Shown here: positions 35,001 to 61,386 of the stretch, in pieces
Layout: each line of letters opens with the position of its first letter
How positions within the stretch are numbered: the stretch's first letter is position 1
Source of the DNA: Nectonema munidae
Lineage: Eukaryota > Nematomorpha > Nectonematoida > Nectonematidae
Assembly (NCBI GenBank): GCA_030549495.1
Contig: JAUIRK010000732.1
Span: forward strand, 124,001 to 188,000
Length of the DNA: 64,000 nt
Reading direction: 5' to 3'
Made by a program: the position numbers and the translations under genes
Notes under the pieces: generated by a model
What the model was told of the DNA's origin: nothing
Seen by the model: only the letters and a program-made list of their open reading frames with translations
The model's database searches: none

Positions 35001-35656
35001 TAAAGAGTGCAGGTTTTACTCTGATACATTTACAAAAATTAGATAATATAAATATATTTTATGAATAGGTTCTGTATTCTTCAAATATGGGAATGGATAC
35101 AAAAAAAGAGGTAAGGGGTTACTAGCCAAATCAAAACCTCTATTAAAAGTCAGCTCTATACTTTTGTTAGATTATTATTGACAGTATTAAAAATAATTAA
35201 TAGTATGTAAAACTTATAATTGAACAAAGGAATTGATAACATATAAAAATTTTACATATTCAGAAATATTTTTCAAAACCCCCCACTCTCATTCAATCCT
35301 ATTGAGCTAAAGAGGTTTTGAATCCGCTGATGATCAAATAATTTATTTTATTATATATAACTTAAATATATAGAAGAAAAATTGAATAACATGTATAATC
35401 AGATTATACTGAATAAAAACTTACTAATTGCAAATATTGCAGTTTTCTTTTCATGTAAATCAGAACTTAGTATCATATCATATATCACGCGATTAAATTC
35501 ATCAAGAAGTTGATTATTTTTTTCCGAAGATGATTCTAAAAACTGAGATCCTAAAAAGAGGTTTAATTCAACACCACACTCAAAAATATCTTCATCCTCA
35601 GATTTTTTTAATTTCATCAAGTTTTTGATTAATATATTTTTGAAATTAGAAGACAT
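10545..35656 (-). CDS. MTOR: Serine/threonine kinase mTOR, complete gene in 6 exons
   Basis: Nutrient- and growth-factor-responsive PI3K-related kinase, the catalytic core of TORC1 and TORC2. Exons in transcript order: 35656-35425, 27081-26840, 20309-20208, 20147-20049, 19260-19126, 17039-10545; all join in phase, giving 2434 residues (human mTOR is 2549). Domains: HEAT repeats to about residue 1180, FAT about 1270-1870, FRB about 1920-2015 (LWHELWHEGLEEASRLYF, TQAWDLYYHIFRKIS), kinase about 2040-2360 with LLKGHEDLRQDERVMQLF, catalytic GLGDRHTSN (about 2233-2241) and HIDFGD (about 2255), and a FATC tail ending CQMYIGWCPFW. The start ATG at 35656 is preceded in frame by a stop. Introns are about 8.3 kb, 6.5 kb, 60 bp, 0.8 kb and 2.1 kb; three donors (GTTTGC, GTTGTT, GTTTCC) are poor matches to GTAAGT. 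Oddity: T replaces the usual P in GDRHP. Ser and aromatic FRB residues that contact FKBP-rapamycin in human are kept. Confidence 0.93.
17409..17710. mobile_element. hAT-type MITE with perfect 8-bp target duplication
   Basis: The left end AAGGGCTAGGCAAAGTTGTC and the right end, read inward as CAGGGATCGGCAAACTTTTT, form imperfect inverted repeats, and both continue into GTCGACCCC or ATCGACCCC. AGCTAGAC flanks both sides (17401-17408, 17711-17718). 302 bp, no open frame. The CAGGG.(T)CGGCAAACT end is typical of animal hAT elements. The perfect duplication suggests a younger insertion than the coding copies nearby. Confidence 0.82.
18217..18272 (-). repeat. 56-bp segment inverted relative to 21014-21069
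   Basis: The reverse complement starts CCATTAGAAAGAAG and is identical or nearly so to 21014-21069; similarity stops abruptly on both sides. In the intron 2 copy the segment starts like an exon of the piggyBac-like element (AG, then KKINEEVFDLNMEGRD). It is likely a fragment of a second copy of that element. Confidence 0.6.
19126..19260 (-). CDS. MTOR: mTOR exon 5
   Basis: 45 codons, MAYDQTTELLKDN to LLIIASPAFE, phase 0 at both ends. Corresponds to the human segment FEEAEKGFDETLAKEKG..GALLILNELVRIS. Acceptor TTTTTTGCAG; donor GAG|GTTTCC is weak. Confidence 0.85.
19261..20048 (-). other. mTOR intron 4
   Basis: 788 bp, no recognisable repeat or gene. Confidence 0.6.
20049..20147 (-). CDS. MTOR: mTOR exon 4
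   Basis: 33 codons, TSYKKDVASAIFSCLSIVSL to EPPFYQ, matching the human stretch QAIREGAVAALRACLILTTQ..WYR. Phase 0 at both ends. Acceptor GCACTATTCTAG; donor CAG|GTTGTT. Confidence 0.82.
20208..20309 (-). CDS. MTOR: mTOR exon 3
   Basis: 34 codons, VLILNELAYCATTLFAPHIN to RNTK, matching human VLVLRELAISVPTFFFQQVQ..DPK. The exon before it ends CHAA, so the junction restores HAA-VLILNELA. A 60-bp intron (20148-20207) with the unusual donor GTTTGC follows. Confidence 0.84.
21014..23563 (+). mobile_element. piggyBac-like transposase remnant, antisense in mTOR intron 2
   Basis: The N-terminal part (about 21102-21449) is Ser/Asp-rich with SSGEALPSDSLVAPDGTKYF, the acidic head usual in piggyBac transposases. 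The core at 22589-23212 reads MTIDEQLVKFKGRS, PSKPERYGMKVY, DRFLMAHEL (aligned to the DNFFTS block of the family) and CGTIRANRTFMP, followed in another frame (23158-23472) by the NFLDNAANNSWVI segment. The stretch between them (21450-22588) is broken by stops. The third catalytic region has DRF where DNF is usual. Several frameshifts make it inactive. Ends with TTAA were not found. Confidence 0.72.
24120..25640 (+). mobile_element. hAT-like transposase remnant, second lineage
   Basis: Plus-strand pieces: GEWKCTEDKEFYKKQIESGG with IHPKKRICV (24316-24450), HFDGKRLAGEEY (about 24770), a CDTTAVNSG-like strand whose reading frame shifts near 24935-24960 into NSGCLNGIVKRIEDD, a CQHHILDLLLKHV block (about 25040-25085), then a long frame with RPKIHWKKLANVNEARWNSRAIY and NQNAEREVKIMEQLHQTSKN (25187-25640). 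It has the same H-x-DGK / DTTxxN[ST]G / CxHH order as the element at 5488-8473 but only distant sequence, so it is a separate lineage. At least five breaks. No terminal repeats seen. Confidence 0.62.
26840..27081 (-). CDS. MTOR: mTOR exon 2
   Basis: 242 bp. With the single A left by exon 1 it reads MCLRGIENVLNSGNKATLLA, NYLRLLL, AKAIAHLA, EITDALEWLSAKN, CHAA, following human GGNATRIGRFANYLRNLL..KAIGRLA..RALEWLG. The acceptor CGCCAG is preceded by a branch-like TTCTAAC; the donor is GCC|GTAATT. It is phase 1 at its start and phase 0 at its end. Confidence 0.9.
27652..27752. repeat. CAT/ATC trinucleotide microsatellite
   Basis: Imperfect run of CAT with CAG, TAT and CTC interruptions. The His/Ser-rich frame across it is a product of the repeat. 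Confidence 0.85.
28055..28150. repeat. Three tandem copies of a 32-bp unit
   Basis: AGGGTTGTATTCACAATTGT followed by TAGACTTTAAAA, starting at 28055, 28087 and 28119; the third unit is cut short. The units are near-identical, so the array is recent. Confidence 0.85.
28431..28463. repeat. 33-bp repeat shared with 40001-40033
   Basis: AGAAGCGTGTAAGATT, then AGGACATCTTT and AATGA, with one substitution and one inserted C between copies. The first copy lies just beyond the 3' end of the piggyBac remnant, so it could be part of that element's end. Confidence 0.45.
28458..29853 (-). mobile_element. piggyBac transposase remnant
   Basis: Minus-strand pieces in order: an acidic N-terminal frame (29853-29605), FIGILLLIGYNVRPRRKMYW, then LCIDEQMVPFYGRHSAKMFL and GKPVKFGYKNWVL (29416-28949), a CFFDNFFTSYNL segment (28991-28737) and YNIGMGGVDLLDR, the hallmark of the C-terminal third (28765-28553). 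Catalytic aspartates in IDEQMVP and FDNFFTS are visible. Three or more frameshifts divide it. It is sense with respect to mTOR. A GGTTCCTTTTGAGGAAC near 30149 recalls piggyBac ends but is not conclusive. Confidence 0.8.
30840..32100 (-). mobile_element. hAT-like transposase remnant related to 5488-8473
   Basis: Minus-strand segments: NMVFDTT counterpart KTMVFDTTSLNTGRLSA, LGRPLLWCPCRHHIGEI, FRVLFLEEPSNY (31958-31455), VPGSIQGTVDGNNYLLFKNY, and a C-terminal piece EKWESNISFLKAKKAISN to DNAESDVKLASDF (about 31140-30870). This is the same protein as in the element inside the DGK intron, but diverged. The N-terminal third is missing: recognisable sequence stops at a poly-C-bearing junction near 32100. 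Several stops in the C-terminal part. Confidence 0.68.
32099..32176. repeat. Poly-C tract in a short repeat end
   Basis: About 18 consecutive C (32150-32167) flanked on both sides by CATGTACCTTG, next to AGAGGCGTAGCTAAGC, which looks like the end of a non-autonomous DNA element. The C count may be unreliable. Confidence 0.45.
32489..32958 (+). other. Unrecognised overlapping frames, possibly LINE ORF1
   Basis: Two plus-strand frames overlap by one codon, 32489-32677 (DGPTAKRAKPNDAIYNSD..) and 32674-32958 (..VDHIVNSINIKTNIVKPN..VSKINLKENNLQLLE). A CGTAG acceptor-like site stands before DGPTAKR. The lysine-rich composition and the second part loosely resemble the gag-like ORF1 of jockey-type LINEs. 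I do not recognise it firmly. It lies antisense in mTOR intron 1. Confidence 0.3.
33043..33960 (-). mobile_element. hAT element (DUF4371 type), internally deleted
   Basis: Minus strand: a cysteine-bearing N-terminal piece YSTSTDTVFCVSCLG (about 33930), then HGLFTFIADESTDVGMKEQI (about 33490-33430), directly followed by the hAT dimerisation tail TYPVSVCTAERRFSAIKTRLKN and QQRSSSLVILHIH (33245-33110). The part that normally separates the first acidic residue from the C-terminal domain is gone, so this is a deletion derivative with further frame breaks. Confidence 0.72.
35425..35656 (-). CDS. MTOR: mTOR exon 1 (start codon)
   Basis: ATG at 35654-35656, MSSNFKNILIKNLMKLKKSE, then FECGVELNLFLGSQ and ILSSDLHEKKTAIFAI, aligning to human LKSRNEETRAKAAKELQHYV..LVSSSDANERKGGILAIA. 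An in-frame TAA lies 9 bases before the ATG. It ends one base into a codon at GTAAGT, which exon 2 completes. Confidence 0.86.
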
Positions 35657-36762
35657 TTTAAAATATTATATTTTAAGAATATTATATCATAAATTGAATT
35701 TTTAGTTTAGATCCATTGAATGCTAGAGCAGAAAAAGAAACAGTTTCTAATAAAATAAAACCCTAACCTATCTTTATGTTTATGGTTTTTTTGTACAATG
35801 GGTATTTATTGGTTATAAAGTAGAAATACACAAACTATACACAACCAAAACATCCCAATATCTTTACTTTTACAATTCCTTACTAATTCAGTTGGCTCCT
35901 ACTAAAACATCCCATAAAGTACTAGCATGAATTCCTTAATCGAACTCATCCACCTCTCTCCGTCTTCTCCATATATCACCAACATATTCCTTGATTTGCA
36001 AAATGCTTTAAATTAGGATTGTCCTTATAAATATGAAAAATAAAGTACCCTTTAAAACTTTATTAAGACTACGTCCGTAATTGTGGAAAATAGTTGTAAT
36101 ATGATTTCAACATTATTAGCTTAAATATTAACTTTTGAAATTCTAAAATTTTTGAATTAGAGATTTTTTTTCTCAATTGGTATCAATTGTAAGCTTACAA
36201 GAAACTTGATTAACTAAAGAAATTTGTGAATAATTTTTTTTGAAAGATTATTTGTTTTTAAATAAAAATATTTATATACATAAAAACATCTCTCATGAAA
36301 TTCTTTCATTACCTAATATGATTTGTGTTTTTTAAATTCAAAGATTCTGATTACAAATATATATAGACACCCTTCTCACTCATATGATACTAGGTCTGAC
36401 TTAAATAAACTAATCAACTATCTTGATATTAACTAGACGCAGGTGATTTTAACTATAACTTATTTGCTTTAAATAATGCACCATCTGTTCTTTCTTTTCT
36501 TAATTTTTTTCATATAAGCCTACTATAACTAAGTCATTCATGCATTTTCGCAAACATTAATAGATAATTTCTTCATACTTACTTCAATTTTTTATTATAA
36601 AAGCTAAATTTTTTAAACATGCATTTCAGATCATTATTATATTATTTTGCCCTGAAATCAGGTTTAATCAGTGATAAACATTTTATTAAGAATACTTTCA
36701 ATACGGGTGGTTTTATCAATAGAGTTAAGAATGTTGATTGGATGTTTTTACTTGAGGATTGG

Positions 36763-36942
36763 TTAGTTGGTCGGAGATATCAAAGCACTTTCAACCATAA
36801 CTTTATATGCTCGCATTATGCTTAAGATGGTTAATCAGAGTTTGGGTGAATTTGTTTTTGAGAGTTGGGAGCCTTGTGGATCGAACCCCTGACCTTCAAA
36901 TATTAAGCTGATAGTTACATCCTAACAAACATTGAGGTTCCT
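36763..36942 (-). repeat. tRNA-derived SINE, family B, copy 1
   Basis: Minus strand: GTTTGTTAGGATGTAACTAT, B box GGGGTTCGATCC, then AAACAAATTCACCCAAACTC, ATTAACCAT, AAGCATAATGCGAGCA and AAGTGCTTTGATATCTCC. The same order, inverted, is at 37102-37262. Internal RNA polymerase III boxes identify a SINE. Confidence 0.7.
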
Positions 36943-37101
36943 TTAATCGATGATCATGAAAATTTATCTGAAAAATTTTTTGGAAAATTTTCTCAGAATA
37001 CTACATTATCAACATCCTATAAAATAATTAGTAAAAGATCTAAATACAAAATTAAAATTAAAGGATAATCTACAAATTCTTTTTTATTACTACACAAAGA
37101 A

Positions 37102-37262
37102 GAGCCTAAATGGTTGTTAGGGTGTACCTTTCGGCTTAACAGTTGTAGATCAGGTGTTCGATCCCCAAAGCTCCGAACTTTTAAAAACAAATTCACAAAA
37201 ACTCTTATTAACCATTTAAGCATAATGCGAGCACAAGTGCTTTGATATCTCCAACCAACTAC
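37102..37262 (+). repeat. tRNA-derived SINE, family B, copy 2 (inverted)
   Basis: Plus strand: GGTTGTTAGGGTGTACC, B box GTGTTCGATCC, then AAACAAATTCACAAAAACTC and AAGCATAATGCGAGCA. It differs from copy 1 by a short deletion after GCGAGCA. The two copies face each other across about 160 bp and could form a long hairpin. Confidence 0.7.
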
Positions 37263-37384
37263 ATAAAGAAAGAGATCAATTGCATAATAAGTTTAAATCT
37301 AAGGTAACGATTGTGATTTGAAATTGAAAAAAAAAAAATTAAAACTAAATATTATTCGAAACTTTTTATTAAAATAATACATCA

Positions 37385-37640
37385 AAAGATTCTTCCAAGA
37401 TTATAAATTCTGTAGTTAAAAATGGAAAATATAGAATTAATTCAGATCTATTAGATAATAATATATTATTCAATCACTTTAATATTGCATATGCTTTCAA
37501 TAAAAACTTTGCTGACTTGCATCCTCAAAACAAATTGGAAAAGGAAAAAATTGATTCATATATGACCTTAGTTTATAAGAAATTTTCAGACTCAATTTCT
37601 AATAATGACATACTTAGTGGCAGTGCCGGTACTAGAAATT
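37385..37640 (+). mobile_element. LINE fragment before the reverse transcriptase (CR1/jockey-like)
   Basis: The plus-strand frame SSKIINSVVKNGKYR, then NHFNIAYAFNKNFADLHPQN, resembles the linker before the reverse transcriptase in jockey/CR1-type LINEs, where a ..IAN.FN.YF.. block is typical. Short and isolated; a LINE C-terminal piece lies at 39340-39560 on the same strand, perhaps from the same insertion. Confidence 0.4.
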
Positions 37641-38061
37641 GCAAGGCAAAATTAGAAAACTAATAGCGGGGTTTAATTAGATATTTGAGAAAATGTAGAC
37701 CGTAAGTATGTTTCAATCAAATAGTTTTAAGAAATTTCTTTTAAAACACTTGGAAATGCTGTAAATCAAGTGTTTATTACATGGTATTCATACTTAATGA
37801 TAATGCTTGCGTTGGAGAAAGAAAATTTTTAGAGCATCAAGTATTTCATACAAAATATAGCCATCAACATCTTATGTTAATTTGTTTAAATCTACACACC
37901 ATACATTTTGTAAATTGTTAAACATTTTACACTATGTTAAAGAATTTTACTCTGTATTCTTCTGTTGGATAATTTAAAACTTGATCATATATCTCATATG
38001 AAAATACTATTTGATAGTGTATCTAGATTATTTATTGACTAGATTAATGAATAGATTATTT

Positions 38062-38230
38062 TTAAAAGTAAATCTCTTCTTTTGAAATCCTATAATGGGT
38101 CAGACGCTTGAATGCTTTTCTTTCTGATAAAAACTTCTCTTTTTCCTATATCACTCGATCTATTTACCATTAAAGGAATTGACTCGTCTTTTGATCTTTG
38201 TATAATAATTAAGCCAACAATTTGAACACA
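38062..38230. repeat. 169-bp direct repeat, copy 1
   Basis: Aligns without gaps to 40752-40920 at a constant offset of 2690 bp, with only a few substitutions. It overlaps the C-terminal end of the hAT remnant at 38160-39220, so the second copy is probably another end of the same hAT family. Confidence 0.8.
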
Positions 38231-39220
38231 CTATTTGATCATTTTCTTCTAGGTAGTCTAGGTTTTTAAAGTTTCTCAACTCCAATGGAAATACAACAGT
38301 ATCTACCAATTCATTTCCACTCATTAAAACATCATTAAAACCTTTTTCTTGATAAATTCTTAACCATAATAATAGTTTTTCATGTGGCTTCAAACCTTCC
38401 TCATTATCTTTCGTTTCAGCTTGTAGCTCTTTGTTTACGTAGCTTAATTTAAAAGAAATTTCATCCAAAATATCAAAAACTTCTAATCCTTTAGCTGTCG
38501 TGCTAAAAATTCAGCTTCTGCTTCCAGATTTAGCTCTCATTTTATCTTTAATATTTTTAAAGGGCAACATATACTTCTCCAATCTGATAGCGATTCGCTT
38601 TAACACTATCAACCCAGCATTTCCATGTTGTATTACCCTAAGATTTAACTGATAACATTTATATATGTTTTTTTAAATACCGCCCATCTTTAAGTTAATG
38701 CTGAGAACAATAAACAGATTGATTGCAAAATTGCAAAAAATGTTATAGCATTTGGACATCACATGGTTATATCTTTGAATAAAAGGTTATAATTGTGACA
38801 TACACAGGGTACAAAAATTGCCCTTGAATTATCATGTAAAAATTTTGCTTGTACTACCAAAGTTTGGCCTTTCATGTTGCTACCTTTGTCATAACCTTGG
38901 CCTCGAATATCATGAACTTCTAAATTTAATTCCATCTTTAATAATGTTTTATATAAATTTTCTTCCCTGCTACTTTCGACTTATTAACTTTATGAAATGT
39001 TCATAAACTTCTGAAGGAGCCATTTTATCATCAGTCAAATACCTAATTGTTAGAGATATTTTTCTTGAAAAAATCATGTCTGATGAGAAGTCTAAAATGA
39101 TGTCGTAGTACTTAGCTACTTTCATACGTTTTAAACAGCTGTAGCAATAATGTTTAACAGTTAATTATGAATAAGTCATTATGAATTTCTCTTATTTTAA
39201 TTTCTCGTAAATGCATATTA
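38160..39220 (-). mobile_element. hAT element (DUF4371 type) remnant
   Basis: Minus strand, from high to low coordinate: KYYDIILDFSSDM and SRKISLTIRYLTDDKMAPSE (about 39110-39020), LEVHDIRGQGYDKGSNMKGQ (about 38930-38860), an ILDEISFKLSYVNKELQ block and KGFNDVLMSGNELVDTVV (38468-38240). The IRGQGYDKGSNMKG and D-to-hAT order are diagnostic of DUF4371 hAT transposases. Many frame breaks and a missing C-terminal dimerisation domain. Confidence 0.7.
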
Positions 39221-39339
39221 AGAAAAAGATCAAATTTTCCAATCAACTCCACGAGACCTAAAAATTTTTATTGTGCACACTCTCTTAGTCAACTTTTTCT
39301 TCTGTCCCTCTAAATGCTAAATTATTTTCAGCAAGACAC

Positions 39340-39560
39340 AGTATTATTGCTACTAACGTTCCCAAAACTTGATCAAGTGCTTTGTTTACTATTAATTGGC
39401 CGTACTATTAATAAAAGGATGAAATTTCACGCTCATATAAATCAACTCATTCTGAATTTGAATCGAGTTATAGGTATTTTGTATCATGCTAAAAATGTTT
39501 TCCCACTTAAAGTAAAGCTTTTAATTTACTAACACCTTTTAGTATCATACATAAATTACA
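39340..39560 (+). mobile_element. LINE reverse transcriptase C-terminal fragment (CR1/jockey-like)
   Basis: KRMKFHAHINQLILNLNRVI, then GILYHAKNVFPLKVKLLIY and, after a stop, SYINYIIVIW, follow the region after the RT palm in jockey/CR1 elements. No catalytic YADD remains. Confidence 0.5.
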
Positions 39561-40472
39561 TCATTGTTATTTGGTTCCCTCAGGGGAAAGAGCTAATTGG
39601 GACTCTACAAACACAGGAACATACAATTATATTCGGCTTAACGCCATATCAGCACACTGGAATGATTTTATAACAAAACAGTCTTTAGAAAGTAGAGGAC
39701 ATTTTCTGACAAAGGATAGCGGTATTTTTGTTCAAAAATTTTATTGGTGAGTTGAAAAATATCTTTGGAATATTGATCATCTACAATAAATCACCTGTTC
39801 TCCATACCAGAAACGCAACACAACCTTAAACTCAAGAGTTCTGATGTTTTTATTGTAAAAAAGTCCAATGAAATTTATACTTAAAATATAGTAACAACTA
39901 TAAAAAAGTATAATAAAAAATCAAATAAATATATAAAATAAGTGGCATAAATTTTGAAGGAGTAATATTTAGAATTTTAAGCAGTAATTTAGAAAGTTTA
40001 AGAAGCGTGTAAGATTCAGGACATCTTTAATGACTAGTTTATTTTTAAAATAAGTTGAGATGTATTCAAAAAAGGCAATTAGTAGTGTGTTCAATCTAAC
40101 TTTTAGGAATCATAGAAGAGTTCTATTTTGTGAGCATAAATTGATGAGAATTTATGGGATAAATACCATTAAAATCCAATTTTTGCGTATAGACTTGTTT
40201 TGAAACTGTCAACTTCAAAAGAGTGGACTATAAAAATAGACAAATATGCTTAATTTGCAGCTCGTAATTTTTCAGGTTTTCATATGTAAAGAATGTGGGA
40301 CATAAGGCTTTATACTTTTCAGTTTATTATATTTGTTAACCGGGTAACGTGCAGTTGCCTATAAACTAGCTTAGTTTGCTAATGTATGGATCGAGCATCA
40401 AACAACTTACAAACTAAAAAAATTATATTTTTTGTTTCATTTATTTTTCATTCCTTGTTATCTAAGTTTTAT

Positions 40473-58276
<17,804 letters not shown>

Positions 58277-59859
58277 AAAAGAACTCAGTGTTGCTTTTTC
58301 GATTTATTATGCGGTCTAAACTTTTATTCCCTCTATTGCTAATTAATTTTACATTAAAAATTATAGAGCTGCTCTTTTTGAAATATGTACAAACCTTTCT
58401 TATCTCAATTTTATCTAATATATTTTTGTTATGTTTGATTTAATTTTACATTTTTAAAAAATTGTTTTCTACATTTTTTTATTTTATTTATTATAATACT
58501 ACAAATATTACATATATACAAAATTACTCGCCTTGCCATGAAATTTTGTAATTGAAAAGAAAACATGTAAGCTATTTTTATTCATAATAATTTGGAAAAT
58601 AATAAATCATGCGTTTGTTGAAGAAATCCTATGCAATTAGACTATAACAATTTAACTGAAGAATATTTAGGAATTTAAAACCATACAGCAGTCTTCAAGC
58701 TTTGATTTTATGTGAAAGTTGGATTCGTTTTTCAAGTTTTGTGGCATATCGAGTTGGAGACTTCACATTCTAATATTATATTAGAATTTTTGGGTGAAAA
58801 GACTAAAAAAAGCCACTTACCATTATTTAATTGTAAAAATATTAAATTTATTTATTTTTACTACATTTCACACAAATAATATGTTTAAAAGTTTTTATGT
58901 CGTTGCCGGAAAAAAATAATAACTGTCAAAAATATTTTTTGAATGATTTAATACAAGTAGAATGAGGCATTTTAAAAGTTTCAAAACTATATTTATAATT
59001 TATGACAAAAAAATTTCATTTTTAAACTTTCTCGGGTCTGATAAACCCATGTTTGCCTGATAAGGGTTACTTTCTTAACGCTAGGTTTTGGGCTAAAAGT
59101 GCCTTGTACGTTGCCAGTTTATCTCCTGGATTTGGAGCGTTTTTTTTTTTAGATAAACAGTAACATATTTGACCACTGGTCTGGCTATATCAGTACTTGT
59201 CTTCTGTTCGTGATGGTGGAGGGGGGGGGGACTATCTTGGTAAATTCCCCTTTAGGCTTAGAGTCCTTCGGATGTTCCCTTTTGTTTGAAGCGGTGGGTG
59301 CCTCGTGTTGGATCTAAGAGGAACCATAGCGTATGCTCATTATTAAAATTTTGCAAATCTTGGAGATGACCGCTTCTTTCCTAGATAGTTCGGAAGATGA
59401 GCAGTTTCCATTGTTACACAGTGACCTAGAACTGTTGTAAATAAGGAGTGTGAAAGATTTTGTACCTGGATCTAACCGAGAATGGTCAGATCTTTTCTTT
59501 TAGTCAATGTTCGATACAGGAACCGCGAGTGTTGTAGATGAAGGATGAGAAACTCAGTGAAAAATACGTCCAGAAGATGAAAACCAGATAGAGTGGTAAG
59601 TGATGATGAATAATTAATAAGCAAAGATTATGAATCAGGAATTTGGGATTTTGTTTCTGCAAAACTAATATGATTTTACTACCAGCAATAAAAAATCGCG
59701 CTAATAACTTGATCTATCAAAGATTGAGGTATTCAAACATGAGATAGTAGCAATAATAGTATATCGTCAGCAAATAAGAAAAATCTGTCTTCATTGCCTA
59801 AATTTTGTCCCCGAGTTGGAGATCGGTAGTCATGCTTCTTTCATTCTGAGTCTTTCATT
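58277..59859. other. Downstream region without recognised gene
   Basis: AT-rich. An A/T-rich 3' UTR of Rab35 may run to about 58620. A G run of ten or so lies at 59220-59230. No open frame or repeat could be assigned. Confidence 0.45.
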
Positions 59860-60105
59860 TTTTAACATCTTCTTTGAGCCCTAGTTGCTTTTCCCATGTG
59901 TGTCTCACATCTTTCTTTTTCTTCCTCAACACATGGCCATACGACCGGTGTTTGCTACATACTACTATTATCACACTTATCGTAACTGTTGTCCTTCTTA
60001 CATTTCTTATCCTGTCCTTCAATGTTACACAAACATTCTTCTCTGAATCCTCATCTCTGTAAAGTGCAAACTTTCTTTCATCCTTCTTCTTGATGTATTT
60101 TTACC
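59860..60105 (-). mobile_element. LINE 3' fragment, RTE-type (third copy)
   Basis: The minus strand gives a KKDERKFA..RDEDSEKNV stretch, a LKDRI(R)N equivalent, then SYGHVLRKKKKDVRHTWEKQ. Same protein end as 47684-49190, strongly decayed but without the large interruption. Confidence 0.5.
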
Positions 60106-60134
60106 TATGTATATGTATATTACTCTTTCTCGGT

Positions 60135-61311
60135 TAAGTCTTTGAAAAAATTAACTATAGAAAAATGACTGCCTTTATTTCCAAATATAATATGCTCAAT
60201 AGTAATCAATTTGGTTTTCGTTCGAACAATTCTACTGAAGATGCTGTTGCAAGCGTTCTATCCAGGATACAAAGCGCCAATTATGATAGATTACAAATTT
60301 GTTCTATTTTTTTGACTTTACCAAAGCTTTCGCTAACGTGAACCATGATTTACTCCTTTTGAAACTTGAAAAATTTGGTTTTCGAGGTAAATTCTTAAAA
60401 TTAATTCAAAATTATTTAACTAACAGAAAATATTTTGTTAAGGTAAATGATACTTTCTCTATGATCAACCTTTATATTCTGGACTACCCCAAGGATCATT
60501 TTTAGCACCTTTATTTTTTAATATATATGTCAATGATCTTTTCAATTTACAAAATGATAGTTATAACTTTTTCATGTATGCAGATGACTGTGTTATTTTA
60601 TATAAAGCTCACGATTCATCCAAAAGTAACAAAACTATGAATTTTCAATTAAATAATTTTCATCAATGGTGCCAACTAAACAACCTTAAAATCAATTGTG
60701 AAAAAACTAAGATACATAATACATATAAAAGAATGCATATTTCAGCCAAATTCTCCAAGATTGTTATTGAAAAAGCTGACTCTTTTGCTTACTTAGGCAT
60801 TGTTTTACAGCCTAATTTATCCTTCTCGCTTCACTTTAATAAAATTATTAAAGATCTATCAATTTTTATAGGTTTAGCCTACAACATAAGAAAACTTCTA
60901 ACGATTAAATCTCGACTTCTTTTTTTCCATGCATTTTTCCATTCTAAATTATACTATAGTAAATTAATATGGGCCTTCAGTAGCAAAACTTTTGATAAAT
61001 TACAATGCAAACAAAATCGAGCTATAAAGTTCATCGAAAATGGCCATGCAGCGAACATTAGAAAAACACACAATATCCTGGAGGTCAAACAAATATGTTC
61101 ATTATCGGCCGCAGTATTTGTTTTCAAAAACACTTCAACTAATTCGTATTTCACTGAAAACTTTATCCTCAACAATACAGTGCACACTTACAATTTGAGA
61201 AATAATAATAATATGTTTTTACAGCGCTTTCACAACATGAAAAACAACTGCTTTATGCTAAAGGCAATTAATCTTTGGAACTCATTACCTCTACACATTA
61301 GATACTTATAA
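60135..61311 (+). mobile_element. LINE reverse transcriptase half (CR1/jockey-like)
   Basis: FISKYNMLNSNQFGFRSNNSTEDAVASVL, then FDFTKAFANVNHDLLLLKLE (60317-60380), LKLIQNYLTNRKYFVKVND, a shifted GLPQGSF-equivalent stretch (about 60485-60505), APLFFNIYVNDL, FMYADDCVILY with the catalytic YADD (60574-60605), CEKTK, YLGIVLQPNLSF, and a C-terminal NLRNNNN...LKAINLWNSLP. The frame is open from 60574 to 61311; two frameshifts lie before it. The endonuclease half is not upstream but inverted downstream. Confidence 0.8.
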
Positions 61312-61386
61312 AATATTACGTCATTCAAAAAAAACTTATTTTTCATTTATTATCACTAGAAACATAGTTTGTCTTATCTTGATATT

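Larger units (their letters stand above)
27082..35424 (-). other. mTOR intron 1
   Basis: 8.3 kb, donor GTAAGT. Contents from low to high coordinate: a CAT microsatellite, a 32-bp tandem triplet, a piggyBac remnant, a hAT-like remnant, a poly-C tract, an unrecognised pair of frames, and an internally deleted hAT. 33960-35424 shows nothing recognisable. Confidence 0.65.
35657..40472. other. Divergent intergenic region, mTOR to Rab35
   Basis: Both genes point away from this 4.8-kb stretch, so promoters of both should lie here; no TATA box or other element can be assigned in such AT-rich DNA. 35657-36760 and 39640-40472 contain no recognised element; the middle has SINEs, a LINE and a hAT remnant. 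Confidence 0.5.

Noticed and set aside
40386-40472. In-frame upstream ATG extending Rab35 by 29 codons
   Set aside because: The extra leader is hydrophobic and unlike any Rab; the MASKGYDHLFKLL start matches the family.
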